Position numbers and translations under genes: made by a program
Shown here: positions 1 to 6,581 of the stretch, in pieces
Position numbering within the stretch: position 1 is the first letter of the stretch
How the letters are laid out: every line of letters starts with the position of its first letter
Notes under the pieces: generated by a model
Seen by the model: the letters and a program-made list of their open reading frames with translations, nothing else
The model's database searches: none
Told to the model about the DNA's origin: nothing
DNA from: Lentimicrobium sp.
Lineage (GTDB): Bacteria; Bacteroidota; Bacteroidia; Flavobacteriales; Flavobacteriaceae
Assembly: GCA_022758945.1 (NCBI GenBank)
Contig: JAEMQE010000096.1
Span: 1 to 8,177 of the forward strand
Direction: 5' to 3'
Length of the DNA: 8,177 bases

Positions 1-1
1 T

Positions 2-1099
2 GGTGCTATGACTATCGTAGAGGTTATCGATATGCACAAAGGTTTTGATGTAATAAAAAATGCAATAAAAACTAAAAGCAAAATCAGATTACTTTGGATT
101 TTAGGGATTATCGGGTTTGTTCTTTCTTCCATTATCGATAATTTGACCGCAACTATAGTTTTGATTACGGTTTTAAGAAAATTAATTCATAAGAGAGAGG
201 ATCGAATTTGGTATGCTTCCTTGATAATTATTGCAACAAATTCAGGTGGAGCTTGGTCTCCCATTGGCGATGTTACTACCACAATGCTTTGGATTGGAAA
301 AAAAGTTACTGCAAGTGGACTAATGAAATATATGATTATTCCATCGATTATTTGTTTTGTTGTTCCTTTACTACTTGCTTCGAGATTAAAAGCTTTCAGA
401 GGTAATGTAGAATTACCCAAAAATGATTTTAACGAAAAACAAACCCTCTTATTGACTAGTTCTAAGATGCTTTATATGGGTTTAGGTGCTATTATTTTTG
501 TGCCAATATTCAAGTCAATTACACATCTTCCACCTTATATGGGGATGATTTTTAGCTTGGGAATGGTTTGGTTGTATTCAGAATTTATTGATCCAGAATT
601 GAATTTTGACAAAGCAAATGACAAACGGTATTCTGTAAATACTGCTTTGTCTAGAATAGAAATTTCGAGTATTTTATTCTTTTTGGGAATATTGATGTCT
701 GTGAGTTGCCTTGAAACATTAGTTTTTGGAAGCATTCAAAATGTTCAAGTAGGCACCTTGCGTTATGCTGCCGAAAGTATGTCGAATGCCGTTCCAAATA
801 TGGATATTGTAATTATTCTTTTGGGAGTATTGTCTTCAGTGATTGATAATGTGCCTTTAGTTGCCGCCACAATGGGTATGTACACTTTTGAAACTGATAG
901 TCCAGTTTGGCATTTTATTGCTTTTTGTGCGGGAACCGGTGGCAGTATGCTTATCATAGGTTCAGCAGCTGGAGTTGCGGCAATGGGAATGGAAAAAATA
1001 GATTTTATTTGGTATCTCAAAAAAATTACTTGGCTCGCATTTGCAGGATTTATGGCTGGGGCGCTTTGTTTTATTGCTATAGAGCATTTTATTAAATAA
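2..1099 (+). CDS. nhaD: NhaD-type sodium/proton antiporter, 5'-truncated by the window edge
   Basis: This is an integral inner-membrane antiporter of the NhaD branch of the ion transporter (IT) superfamily, expected to exchange Na+ (or Li+) for H+ in pH and salt homeostasis. The reading frame is open to the left edge, where Gly-Ala precedes the Met at base 8; GAMTIVEVID is an internal NhaD-like stretch, so that Met is not the start. About 100 N-terminal residues are probably missing. Counting from that Met, two matching motifs, SSIIDN (Asp44-Asn45) and SSVIDN (Asp280-Asn281), reflect the two inverted halves of the fold and are the likely ion-binding sites. Each is followed by a Gly-rich stretch (NSGGAWSPIGD near 79-89, GTGGSMLIIGSAAG near 309-322). 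Many hydrophobic segments fill the rest. The C-terminus is intact. It converges with the ammonium transporter gene. The exact ion is inferred from the family. Confidence 0.88.
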   Translation, partial: GAMTIVEVIDMHKGFDVIKNAIKTKSKIRLLWILGIIGFVLSSIIDNLTATIVLITVLRKLIHKREDRIWYASLIIIATNSGGAWSPIGDVTTTMLWIGKKVTASGLMKYMIIPSIICFVVPLLLASRLKAFRGNVELPKNDFNEKQTLLLTSSKMLYMGLGAIIFVPIFKSITHLPPYMGMIFSLGMVWLYSEFIDPELNFDKANDKRYSVNTALSRIEISSILFFLGILMSVSCLETLVFGSIQNVQVGTLRYAAESMSNAVPNMDIVIILLGVLSSVIDNVPLVAATMGMYTFETDSPVWHFIAFCAGTGGSMLIIGSAAGVAAMGMEKIDFIWYLKKITWLAFAGFMAGALCFIAIEHFIK

Positions 1100-1374
1100 T
1101 ATCTTCTAAGTTTTGAAAACACTGTAAAATGTTTTTCAATAAAAATCATGTTTGAGGCTTGATTTAACCAGTTTATTTTTAATTATTTTAATAAAAATGT
1201 CACGCTTAGCCTCTATAATATCTAAAATGTTATAAGTCTTCTTTGCTACTTTATAGTTCATTCTTACCTAAAGTTTTTCTGTTTGGATTGAGGAAAGTAG
1301 ATAGGGTAGGATTGGAATTAACATACTGTTTTATAGTAATTTAAGTAGAATTCGGCATCATTATACTATGATTA

Positions 1375-1403
1375 TTGTTTTTAGTTCTCAGGTATTATGT
1401 TTG
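1375..1403 (+). promoter_or_regulatory. Orphan flavobacterial-type promoter
   Basis: TTG at 1375-1377, an 18-base spacer and TATGTTTG at 1396-1403 match the Bacteroidota -33/-7 pattern (TTG, 17-23 bases, TAnnTTTG) with no mismatch. Transcription would start near 1410 and run right, toward the 3' end of the ammonium channel gene. No convincing gene follows. In DNA this AT-rich such a match can occur by chance, so this is a candidate only. Confidence 0.35.
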
Positions 1404-1573
1404 AGTTTTTTTAGATAGATATAGTGTTTCCTTTTTCTAAAAATTAAGTATTTTTTCTTTGTTATTTAAGTTGTCTTTTAAGGGCATTCTCAAAGACATG
1501 AATTTTCCAGAAATTTTAAACTTGATAGATTTATTGAAGAATAGTCATTACAATATTTGGAAAATAGATCACC

Positions 1574-1610
1574 AAAAAAAACACGCTAAAAACGAATCTT
1601 TAGCGTGTTT
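1574..1610 (-). terminator. Rho-independent terminator of the ammonium channel gene
   Basis: A perfect 12-bp stem is formed by 1579-1590 (AAACACGCTAAA) and 1599-1610 (TTTAGCGTGTTT) around an 8-base loop. Read on the minus strand, the stem is followed directly by a further run of T (complement of the A run at 1574-1578), the classic intrinsic terminator form. It lies 24 bases after the stop codon of the channel gene. On the plus strand the stem is followed by CAAAAATTAA, so it should work mainly for the minus-strand gene. Confidence 0.9.
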
Positions 1611-1633
1611 CAAAAATTAAATAAATGGTTTTT

Positions 1634-2959
1634 TTATAAGTATTCTCCGTGTTGAGAAATGTCTAATCCTAATTCTTCTTTTTCTTCAGAAACTCTTAAA
1701 GGAGTAATTTTGTTTACGATAAAGAATAAAGCGTATGAAACAGTAAAAGCAAATACAGAAACAAGAACTAGTGCTTTCAATTGAATTAAAAACAAAGTGG
1801 CATCACCATAGATTAAACCTTGATGATCACCTACAATTGCATTTACCGATTTAGATGCAAATACGCCTGTTAAAAGCATACCAACCATACCACCAACACC
1901 GTGACAAGCAAATACATCTAAAGCATCGTCAATTTTTCCTTTAGGGAAATTACTCACTACAAGGTTACTTACGATACTAGCAATAAACCCGATGGCTAAT
2001 GCAGAAGGTATTGATACAAAACCTGCAGCAGGTGTAATAGCAACTAATCCTACTACTGCTCCAATACAAGCTCCCATTGCAGAAAGTTTATGTCCAAGAA
2101 TTTTGTCCAAAAACACCCATCCCATTGCAGCAGCTGCAGCAGCAACTGTTGTAGTTCCTAAAGCTTGTGCGGCAAGACTTCCTGATCCAACAGCAGAACC
2201 TGCATTGAAACCGAACCAACCGAACCATAATAAACCAGTTCCTAACAATACATAAGTAATACGTGCAGGATTTGATTTTTCTGATTTTCTTTTTCCTAAG
2301 AACATAGCTCCTGCAAGAGCAGCCCAACCAGCACTCATGTGTACTACAGTTCCACCAGCAAAATCTAACACTCCCCATCCGAAGAATAATCCATCAGGAT
2401 GCCAAGTCATGTGACACAATGGTGCGTAAACAAATATTATGAACAACACCATAAATAATAAGTAAGCCCAGAAACGAACACGTTCTGCAAAGGCACCAGT
2501 AATTAATGCTGGGGTTATGATGGCAAATTTAGCCTGAAATAAAGCAAACAATATAAAAGGAATTGTCGGGGCTAATTCCCAAGCAGATGTAGAATTTACA
2601 CCATTAAAAAACATGTTTGAAGTAGGATCTCCAATAAAACCACCAATTGATGGTCCAAAACACAATCCAAATCCAACTACAACCCATAGTACAGTTACAA
2701 TGACCATAGCCATAAAGCTTTGTAGTACAGTGCTAATTACATTCTTTTTACCTACCATTCCGCCATAAAAGAATCCTAGTCCTGGAGTCATTAACAATAC
2801 AAGACCTGTTGCTGTTAACATCCAAGCGGTATCTCCAGTATCTAATTTTAGGGCAACGATGTGCGCTCCTAATGTTGTGCTTTCTGGAAATAAATAAATT
2901 GAAAAAATGGATAATACCAAAATCGTGATTAGAATCACACTTAAAATAATCTTTCGCAT
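1634..2959 (-). CDS. amtB: Ammonium transporter, Amt/AmtB family
   Basis: This inner-membrane ammonium channel supplies nitrogen when ammonium is scarce. Numbering from the upstream Met whose codon is at 2996-2998, the family marks are all present: Asp212 in LDFAGG, the twin pore histidines His220 (VVHMSAG) and His366 (ACHGVGG), WFGFNAGS near 261-268, and the conserved C-terminal tail ending EEKEELGLDISQHGEYL. About eleven hydrophobic segments follow a hydrophobic N-terminus. I place the start at residue 14 of that frame (codon 2957-2959, MRKIILS), because it gives a basic-then-hydrophobic, signal-peptide-like N-terminus and follows an A-rich leader. The extra 13 residues of the longer form overlap a repeated promoter element. 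No glnK (PII) gene lies beside it, unlike many bacteria. A strong terminator follows. A promoter and repeated elements lie upstream, suggesting control by nitrogen supply (inferred). Confidence 0.95.
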   Translation of the reverse strand: MRKIILSVILITILVLSIFSIYLFPESTTLGAHIVALKLDTGDTAWMLTATGLVLLMTPGLGFFYGGMVGKKNVISTVLQSFMAMVIVTVLWVVVGFGLCFGPSIGGFIGDPTSNMFFNGVNSTSAWELAPTIPFILFALFQAKFAIITPALITGAFAERVRFWAYLLFMVLFIIFVYAPLCHMTWHPDGLFFGWGVLDFAGGTVVHMSAGWAALAGAMFLGKRKSEKSNPARITYVLLGTGLLWFGWFGFNAGSAVGSGSLAAQALGTTTVAAAAAAMGWVFLDKILGHKLSAMGACIGAVVGLVAITPAAGFVSIPSALAIGFIASIVSNLVVSNFPKGKIDDALDVFACHGVGGMVGMLLTGVFASKSVNAIVGDHQGLIYGDATLFLIQLKALVLVSVFAFTVSYALFFIVNKITPLRVSEEKEELGLDISQHGEYL

Positions 2960-2996
2960 AGTTTTTAGTTTTAAATTTCGATAAAAGTATAAAATC

Positions 2997-3087
2997 ATTT
3001 CACATACCCGTAAAAAAATTGATGTAATACTTCATTTTTATCAAATTTATATTTTATACCCCATAATTTTATAGGGGTATGTAAAAT
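2997..3087. promoter_or_regulatory. Three copies of a GGGTAT(GT)RAAAT element around the amtB promoter
   Basis: Three related 12-14 base elements surround the promoter: GGGGTATGTAAAAT on the plus strand at 3074-3087, GGGGTATAAAAT on the minus strand at 3051-3062, and CGGGTATGTGAAAT on the minus strand at 2997-3010. The first two face each other and form the palindrome ATACCCC/GGGGTAT (arms 3056-3062 and 3074-3080), centred about 33 bases before the predicted transcription start. The third lies in the leader. G runs are rare in this AT-rich spacer, so the repetition stands out. A dimeric regulator binding here is inferred; I cannot name it. Confidence 0.5.
3042..3049 (-). promoter_or_regulatory. 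-7 element of the amtB promoter
   Basis: On the minus strand these bases read TAAATTTG, a perfect TAnnTTTG flavobacterial -7 element, placing transcription start near 3035 and giving a leader of roughly 75 bases to the preferred start codon. No TTG is found at the usual -33 distance. That place is instead taken by a GC-rich palindrome (3056-3080), which would fit a promoter that needs an activator, or one blocked by a repressor. Promoter strength and start site are inferred. Confidence 0.5.
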
Positions 3088-3124
3088 AAACTAAAAAAAA
3101 TTTTTAATTTGTTAATGAGAAAAT

Positions 3125-4141
3125 TTAAAAATTCGCATTCAGTTGTGTCAACAATTTTTCTAAATCTTGTGTGGTGTGATTTGAAGTTATGACAATTCGA
3201 TTGAGTTTGCCCGAAGCATTTGTGTATTTAAAAGAAGTAGTTATGATTCTGTTTTTCAATAATCTTTTTGATACAGAATCATCTTCAAAATAAATAATAG
3301 GATAGGCAGCATTGAAAGTAAATAATTCTCTATTTGTAAAATGGGTGTCTATATAATATAGATTTTGCTGTAATTTTTTTTGTTGCGAAATATAAAGTTC
3401 TTGTGCATTGACATAGGTTTCCAAAAAAGCAGGATTCATTCCAGCAGCTCCTATAAAACAATCCAGATTACGAATTTCTGAAATAAAATGCTTGTTGCCA
3501 GCAATGACACCACCCGAAATTCCAATGGCTTTGCCTAAAGAAGCCACTTTGATAATATTAATGTTTTCTTTTTTTAAAGCATTTTTCCAATCGTTTTCAA
3601 GGATTCCAAAACTATTCGATTCATCTATAACTAAGTTGATTTGAATTTCTTTTGGAATGGTGAGCAAAATATTCAAATCAATAGGTTCGACATATTGCGA
3701 AGGAACCGCATCGGTTAAAACTGCGATTTTTGAAATAGTTGCATCGAATAGTTTAGGGTTCAATTCGCCGTTAACTAATATAGATAAACTTGGCGGATTC
3801 ATTAATGCAGGATGTACATCTGGAAAATGAAACATTGCATCGGTGGTTTTCGAAAGATATTCTACGACTAATTTTCCCGCTAACATTCCCGAAGAAACCG
3901 TCAAAGCGGCTTCGGTATTTAAGTTTTTTGCCAATAATTTCTCGGCAGATTCGTAAATGGAGAGTTTTACATTCGAATTTCGAGAACTTCCATATCCTGT
4001 TCCCCATTTTTTAATACTTTCGAATAAAATAGTTTGAAACTCAGCATTGGTAGTCATTCCCAAATAATTAGTGCCGCCAAAATATAAATATTCTACGCCA
4101 TCGACTAGTATTTTTCGATCTGGGAACTCATTTACAATCAT
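3125..4141 (-). CDS. Short PLP-dependent enzyme related to 2-oxoamine synthases (BioF/Kbl type)
   Basis: This is a cytoplasmic fold-type I PLP enzyme of 338 residues, against about 390-400 for BioF or Kbl; roughly 20 residues are missing before the NYLG motif (25-28). Family features seen in order: GTGYGSSR (47-54), Ser-Ser-Gly (83-85), a likely ring-stacking His110 (DVHPA), TDAVPSQ (143-149, the TEGVFSM equivalent), Asp173 in VIDESNSFG, the PLP Lys204 in SLGKAIGISGG, and Arg315 in LNRIVITS, which matches the substrate-carboxylate arginine of BioF. The usual His four residues into the DxxH motif is Asn176. The start is 2 bases after the dipeptide epimerase stop, so the two are surely co-transcribed. 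The retained Arg suggests an amino acid substrate, perhaps one released from the epimerised dipeptide. Whether it is a synthase, aldolase, racemase or aminotransferase cannot be told. No clear terminator follows, so some read-through into amtB is possible. Confidence 0.8.
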   Translation of the reverse strand: MIVNEFPDRKILVDGVEYLYFGGTNYLGMTTNAEFQTILFESIKKWGTGYGSSRNSNVKLSIYESAEKLLAKNLNTEAALTVSSGMLAGKLVVEYLSKTTDAMFHFPDVHPALMNPPSLSILVNGELNPKLFDATISKIAVLTDAVPSQYVEPIDLNILLTIPKEIQINLVIDESNSFGILENDWKNALKKENINIIKVASLGKAIGISGGVIAGNKHFISEIRNLDCFIGAAGMNPAFLETYVNAQELYISQQKKLQQNLYYIDTHFTNRELFTFNAAYPIIYFEDDSVSKRLLKNRIITTSFKYTNASGKLNRIVITSNHTTQDLEKLLTQLNANF

Positions 4142-4143
4142 AT

Positions 4144-5157
4144 TTAGGAGATTAAAGTAACTCCAGTTCCGTTCAAGTCCGAATATTGGATTACACCGTT
4201 ATGAAGTGTTATTCCTGTTGCAATGTCCTCGGCCAATAATAATCCGCCATCCATATCGACAAAATCTAATTCTGGTAATAAATGAGCAATTGCCGAAATT
4301 CCTACCGTAGATTCGGTCATACAGCCCACCATTGTTTTCATTCCCAACTTTTTGGCTTGCGAAATCATTCTTCTGGCAGGAGTCAGCCCGCCACATTTTA
4401 CTAATTTGACATTTACACCGTGAAAATGATTGTGACATTTAGCCACATCTTCTTCGACAATACAACTTTCATCGGCAATTATAGGTAAAACGGAGTTTTC
4501 GAATAATTGTTTGTGACCTTCCCAATTGTCCGCTTTCAGAGGTTGTTCCAAGAATTCAACGCCTAATTTTTTCAACTCAATGGCATTTTTTAATGCTTCA
4601 GGAACTGTCCAACCACAATTAGCATCAATTCTAAAAATGGCATTGGTATGTTTTCTCAATTCGGTGACAATGGCAATATCTTCTTTGGTTCCCAATTTTA
4701 TTTTATAGATTGGCCAAGGTAATTCCTTCATTTTAGAAACCATTTTTTCTATGGTGTCTATGCCAATAGTATAATCGGTCATTGGATTATTATCTGTTGA
4801 ATAATCCCATAATTCATATAGTTTTTTACCTTTTTTACGAGCGTACAAATCATTATAAGCCATATCCAAAGCGCAAAGTGCAAACATATCATGCTTCAAA
4901 AATTGATGTGCCTTTTGCCAAAATTCCTCAGGAGTTTCATTGGTAACACTTTCGATAAATGGAATTATTTTTTCCAAATTGTGTTGCATCGAATCTACCG
5001 TAATTTTATAATAAGGATTTGAAGTTGCTTCTCCAAAGCCTGAATGACCTTCGCTTTGCAATTCGACAATTAACGAGGGTTGAACAGTATGAGATTCTCT
5101 AGAAATGGTAAAAGGATGTTTTAATTTGAGGTTGAATGTTCGAAGTATAATTTTCAT
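4144..5157 (-). CDS. Dipeptide epimerase, enolase superfamily (L-Ala-D/L-Glu epimerase-like)
   Basis: This 337-residue protein is a full-length member of the muconate-lactonizing subgroup of the enolase superfamily. It has an N-terminal capping domain (about 1-115) and a barrel with the acid-base lysines of the KxK motif (Lys152, Lys154 in YKIKLG). The Mg2+ ligands are Asp178 (RIDAN), Glu204 (EFLEQPL) and Asp229 (IADES), and the opposite catalytic lysine is Lys251 (VNVKLVKCGG). The Asp301-x-Asp303 pair (VDMDGG) is the mark of dipeptide epimerases, where it holds the substrate amino group. Known relatives epimerise L-Ala-D-Glu or other dipeptides, so the likely role is cytoplasmic recycling of murein peptides; the exact dipeptide cannot be read from sequence. 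It is the first gene of a two-gene unit with the PLP enzyme. O-succinylbenzoate synthase and muconate cycloisomerase are less likely given the DxD pair and the absence of menaquinone or aromatic genes nearby. Confidence 0.87.
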   Translation of the reverse strand: MKIILRTFNLKLKHPFTISRESHTVQPSLIVELQSEGHSGFGEATSNPYYKITVDSMQHNLEKIIPFIESVTNETPEEFWQKAHQFLKHDMFALCALDMAYNDLYARKKGKKLYELWDYSTDNNPMTDYTIGIDTIEKMVSKMKELPWPIYKIKLGTKEDIAIVTELRKHTNAIFRIDANCGWTVPEALKNAIELKKLGVEFLEQPLKADNWEGHKQLFENSVLPIIADESCIVEEDVAKCHNHFHGVNVKLVKCGGLTPARRMISQAKKLGMKTMVGCMTESTVGISAIAHLLPELDFVDMDGGLLLAEDIATGITLHNGVIQYSDLNGTGVTLIS

Positions 5158-5195
5158 TTTTATGACTTATTATTGGGTAATTATTAAATTTATAA

Positions 5196-5225
5196 CAAAG
5201 TAAATTAATAAATATTGGTTTACAA
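5196..5225 (-). promoter_or_regulatory. Candidate promoter of the epimerase/PLP-enzyme unit
   Basis: Read on the minus strand, TTG (bases 5223-5225) is followed after about 19-20 bases by TTACTTTG (5196-5203), one mismatch from the flavobacterial TAnnTTTG. Transcription would begin near 5189, about 32 bases before the epimerase ATG. Spacing and placement fit, but the region is AT-rich and the match is imperfect. Confidence 0.4.
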
Positions 5226-5324
5226 ACAAAAATCGTAAGTAAATTTTATTTTGAAACAAATATTACGAATTAGTAAAAATGGCGCTATTTTAAATGGTTT
5301 TTTAGTCTTTTTTTCGATTCTAAA

Positions 5325-5358
5325 TTTACAAATAAAAGAAACAGAAAATGTATATTTG
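5325..5358 (+). promoter_or_regulatory. Candidate promoter of the oxidoreductase gene
   Basis: TATATTTG at 5351-5358 is a perfect TAnnTTTG -7 element. The -33 box is poor: the nearest candidate is TTT at 5325-5327, 23 bases upstream. Transcription would start near 5365 and give a leader of about 64 bases. It lies back to back with the epimerase promoter in a 271-base divergent region. The rest of that region shows only a six-base inverted repeat (TCGTAA 5233-5238, TTACGA 5263-5268) and a nine-base direct repeat (TATTGGTTT at 5213 and 5373), both possibly chance. Confidence 0.4.
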
Positions 5359-5428
5359 AATCTAAATATAAGTATTGGTTTTAGGAATATATTTCAAAAA
5401 ATCAGCAAACACATTTAAAATATAAAGA

Positions 5429-6415
5429 ATGAAAGACAAAGGGAAAATAAATTGGGGAATTATTGGGTTGGGCAATATTGCCCATCAATTTGCTAACGAT
5501 TTAATGCTTGTTGAAGATGCCGAACTTGCTGCCGTGGCCTCAAGAGATGCTCAAAAATCAAAAGAATTTGCCGAAAAGTACCATTGCAAAAAATCCTATT
5601 CTTCGTATGATGACATAATTAATGACCCAGAAATTGATATATTATATATTGCCACTCCGCATTCTTCACATGCTACTTTGACGATAAAAGCGTTGCAGAG
5701 CAACAAACACGTGCTTTGTGAAAAACCTATTGCTTTAAATTATGCCGATGCTTTGCAAATGATTACTGCGTCGAATACCAATAATAAATTTTTTATGGAA
5801 GCTTTTTGGACACGATTTAATCCTTCTTTTCGAGAAGCATTTTCAAAAATTAAAAAAGGTAAAATTGGTGAAGTCAAATATATCAATGCCGATTTTGCTT
5901 TTTATGTAGAAAATCTTGAAGGTGTTGGTAACAGAACAACCGATATGAATTTAGGAGGAGGTTCACTTTTAGATATTGGCGTGTATCCTTTGTTTTTGTG
6001 TTATGTTGTGTTAGGAATTCCATCGGAAATCTTGGCAAAATCAAATTTTCATCAAACGGGTGCCGATTTGCAAACCTCTATGATTTTGCAATATGAAAAT
6101 GCACAAGCTATTTTGCATTCTAGTTTTGTGTCCACATCCAATATAAAAGCTACAATAAATGGTACCAAAGGGAGAATTAATTTGAACACTCTTTGGCATG
6201 AAGCTCAATCCTACACTTTGAATGTTGATAATCAGGAGCAGGAATTTTTATTACCAACTAAAGGTAAAGGTTTTACCTACGAAATTGAAGAATGTCACCA
6301 ATGCATTAAGGAAAATAGAATTGAAAGCAAATTTTGGTCTCATCAAAATAGTTTAGAGCTTATCAAAATAGTTGATGAAGTCAGAAGGCAAATAGGGTTA
6401 GAATATCCTTTATAA
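5429..6415 (+). CDS. Gfo/Idh/MocA-family NAD(P)-dependent oxidoreductase, dihydrodiol dehydrogenase-like
   Basis: This is a cytoplasmic oxidoreductase of 328 residues, the usual family length. The N-terminal Rossmann domain (about 7-125) carries GLGNIA (13-18) for the dinucleotide and the CEKP motif with Lys99, the expected catalytic lysine. The C-terminal alpha/beta domain has EAFWTRFNP (124-132) and GGGSLLDIGVYPL (176-188), with Asp182 and Tyr186 as likely catalytic partners. These two motifs resemble the branch of mammalian dimeric dihydrodiol dehydrogenase and bacterial sugar or 1,5-anhydrofructose-type reductases. The substrate is probably a sugar, inositol or diol, but cannot be assigned. 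There is no signal peptide, which argues against a periplasmic glucose-fructose oxidoreductase. The ATG follows an AT-rich leader without Shine-Dalgarno. It stands alone: divergent from the epimerase unit and 166 bases ahead of the ComM-like gene, with no clear terminator between. Confidence 0.85.
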   Translation: MKDKGKINWGIIGLGNIAHQFANDLMLVEDAELAAVASRDAQKSKEFAEKYHCKKSYSSYDDIINDPEIDILYIATPHSSHATLTIKALQSNKHVLCEKPIALNYADALQMITASNTNNKFFMEAFWTRFNPSFREAFSKIKKGKIGEVKYINADFAFYVENLEGVGNRTTDMNLGGGSLLDIGVYPLFLCYVVLGIPSEILAKSNFHQTGADLQTSMILQYENAQAILHSSFVSTSNIKATINGTKGRINLNTLWHEAQSYTLNVDNQEQEFLLPTKGKGFTYEIEECHQCIKENRIESKFWSHQNSLELIKIVDEVRRQIGLEYPL

Positions 6416-6581
6416 AAATCTAGAATATTTCCGTTATTGTTTTATAGTTGCTTAATTCATCAATTTAATTCCAATGTTTTAATAGTTAACTGGGATGATT
6501 GTAGGAATTATTTCAAAAATTTTAATCAAATAGCCGATTTATTGAAATGTTTTCTATATTTTTAAATTCAAATAAATCAAT

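Larger units (their letters stand above)
1100..1633. other. Long AT-rich intergenic region between converging genes
   Basis: These 534 bases separate the ends of the antiporter and ammonium channel genes. At 1113-1139 an imperfect hairpin (TTGAAAACA against TGTTTTTCAA, one bulged T) lies 13 bases after the antiporter stop. It has no following T tract, so it is only a weak terminator candidate. At 1154-1159 and 1208-1213 a six-base inverted repeat (GAGGCT/AGCCTC) is probably chance. A promoter-like pair at 1375-1403 and the terminator at 1574-1610 are listed separately. I see no tRNA, rRNA or recognisable gene remnant. The only open frame worth noting is a 40-codon one at 1498-1620, which runs through the terminator hairpin and is not called. 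Confidence 0.6.

Noticed and set aside
8..10. ATG as the true start of the antiporter gene
   Set aside because: The frame stays open to the window edge and the residues before and after it match an internal part of NhaD; the protein would lack its first membrane segments.
1113..1139. Hairpin after nhaD as an intrinsic terminator
   Set aside because: The stem is AT-rich, has a bulge and lacks a T tract on the plus strand; evidence is too weak for a terminator call.
763..1149. Minus-strand 128-residue frame over the end of nhaD
   Set aside because: It overlaps clear NhaD coding sequence, shows no family features and is the complement shadow of that gene.
1498..1620. 40-codon open frame as a called gene
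   Set aside because: Its last third is the amtB terminator hairpin, no family is recognisable, and such short frames are expected by chance. Kept only as part of a finding.
1992..2255. Plus-strand 87-residue Ala/Pro-rich frame inside amtB
   Set aside because: Antisense shadow of the Ala/Gly-rich membrane segments of AmtB; composition follows from the complement of those codons.
2960..2998. N-terminal 13-residue extension of AmtB from the upstream ATG
   Set aside because: It puts extra polar and aromatic residues before a signal-peptide-like start and its ATG lies at the edge of a repeated promoter element; the inner Met is the better start, though the longer form cannot be excluded.
3090..3110. 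A/T run after the PLP-enzyme gene as a terminator
   Set aside because: AAAAA followed by a T run can pair only with A-T pairs and has no GC-containing stem; not a credible intrinsic terminator.
5213..5381. Direct repeat TATTGGTTT and inverted repeat TCGTAA/TTACGA in the divergent promoter region as operators
   Set aside because: Too short and too widely spaced in AT-rich DNA to separate from chance.
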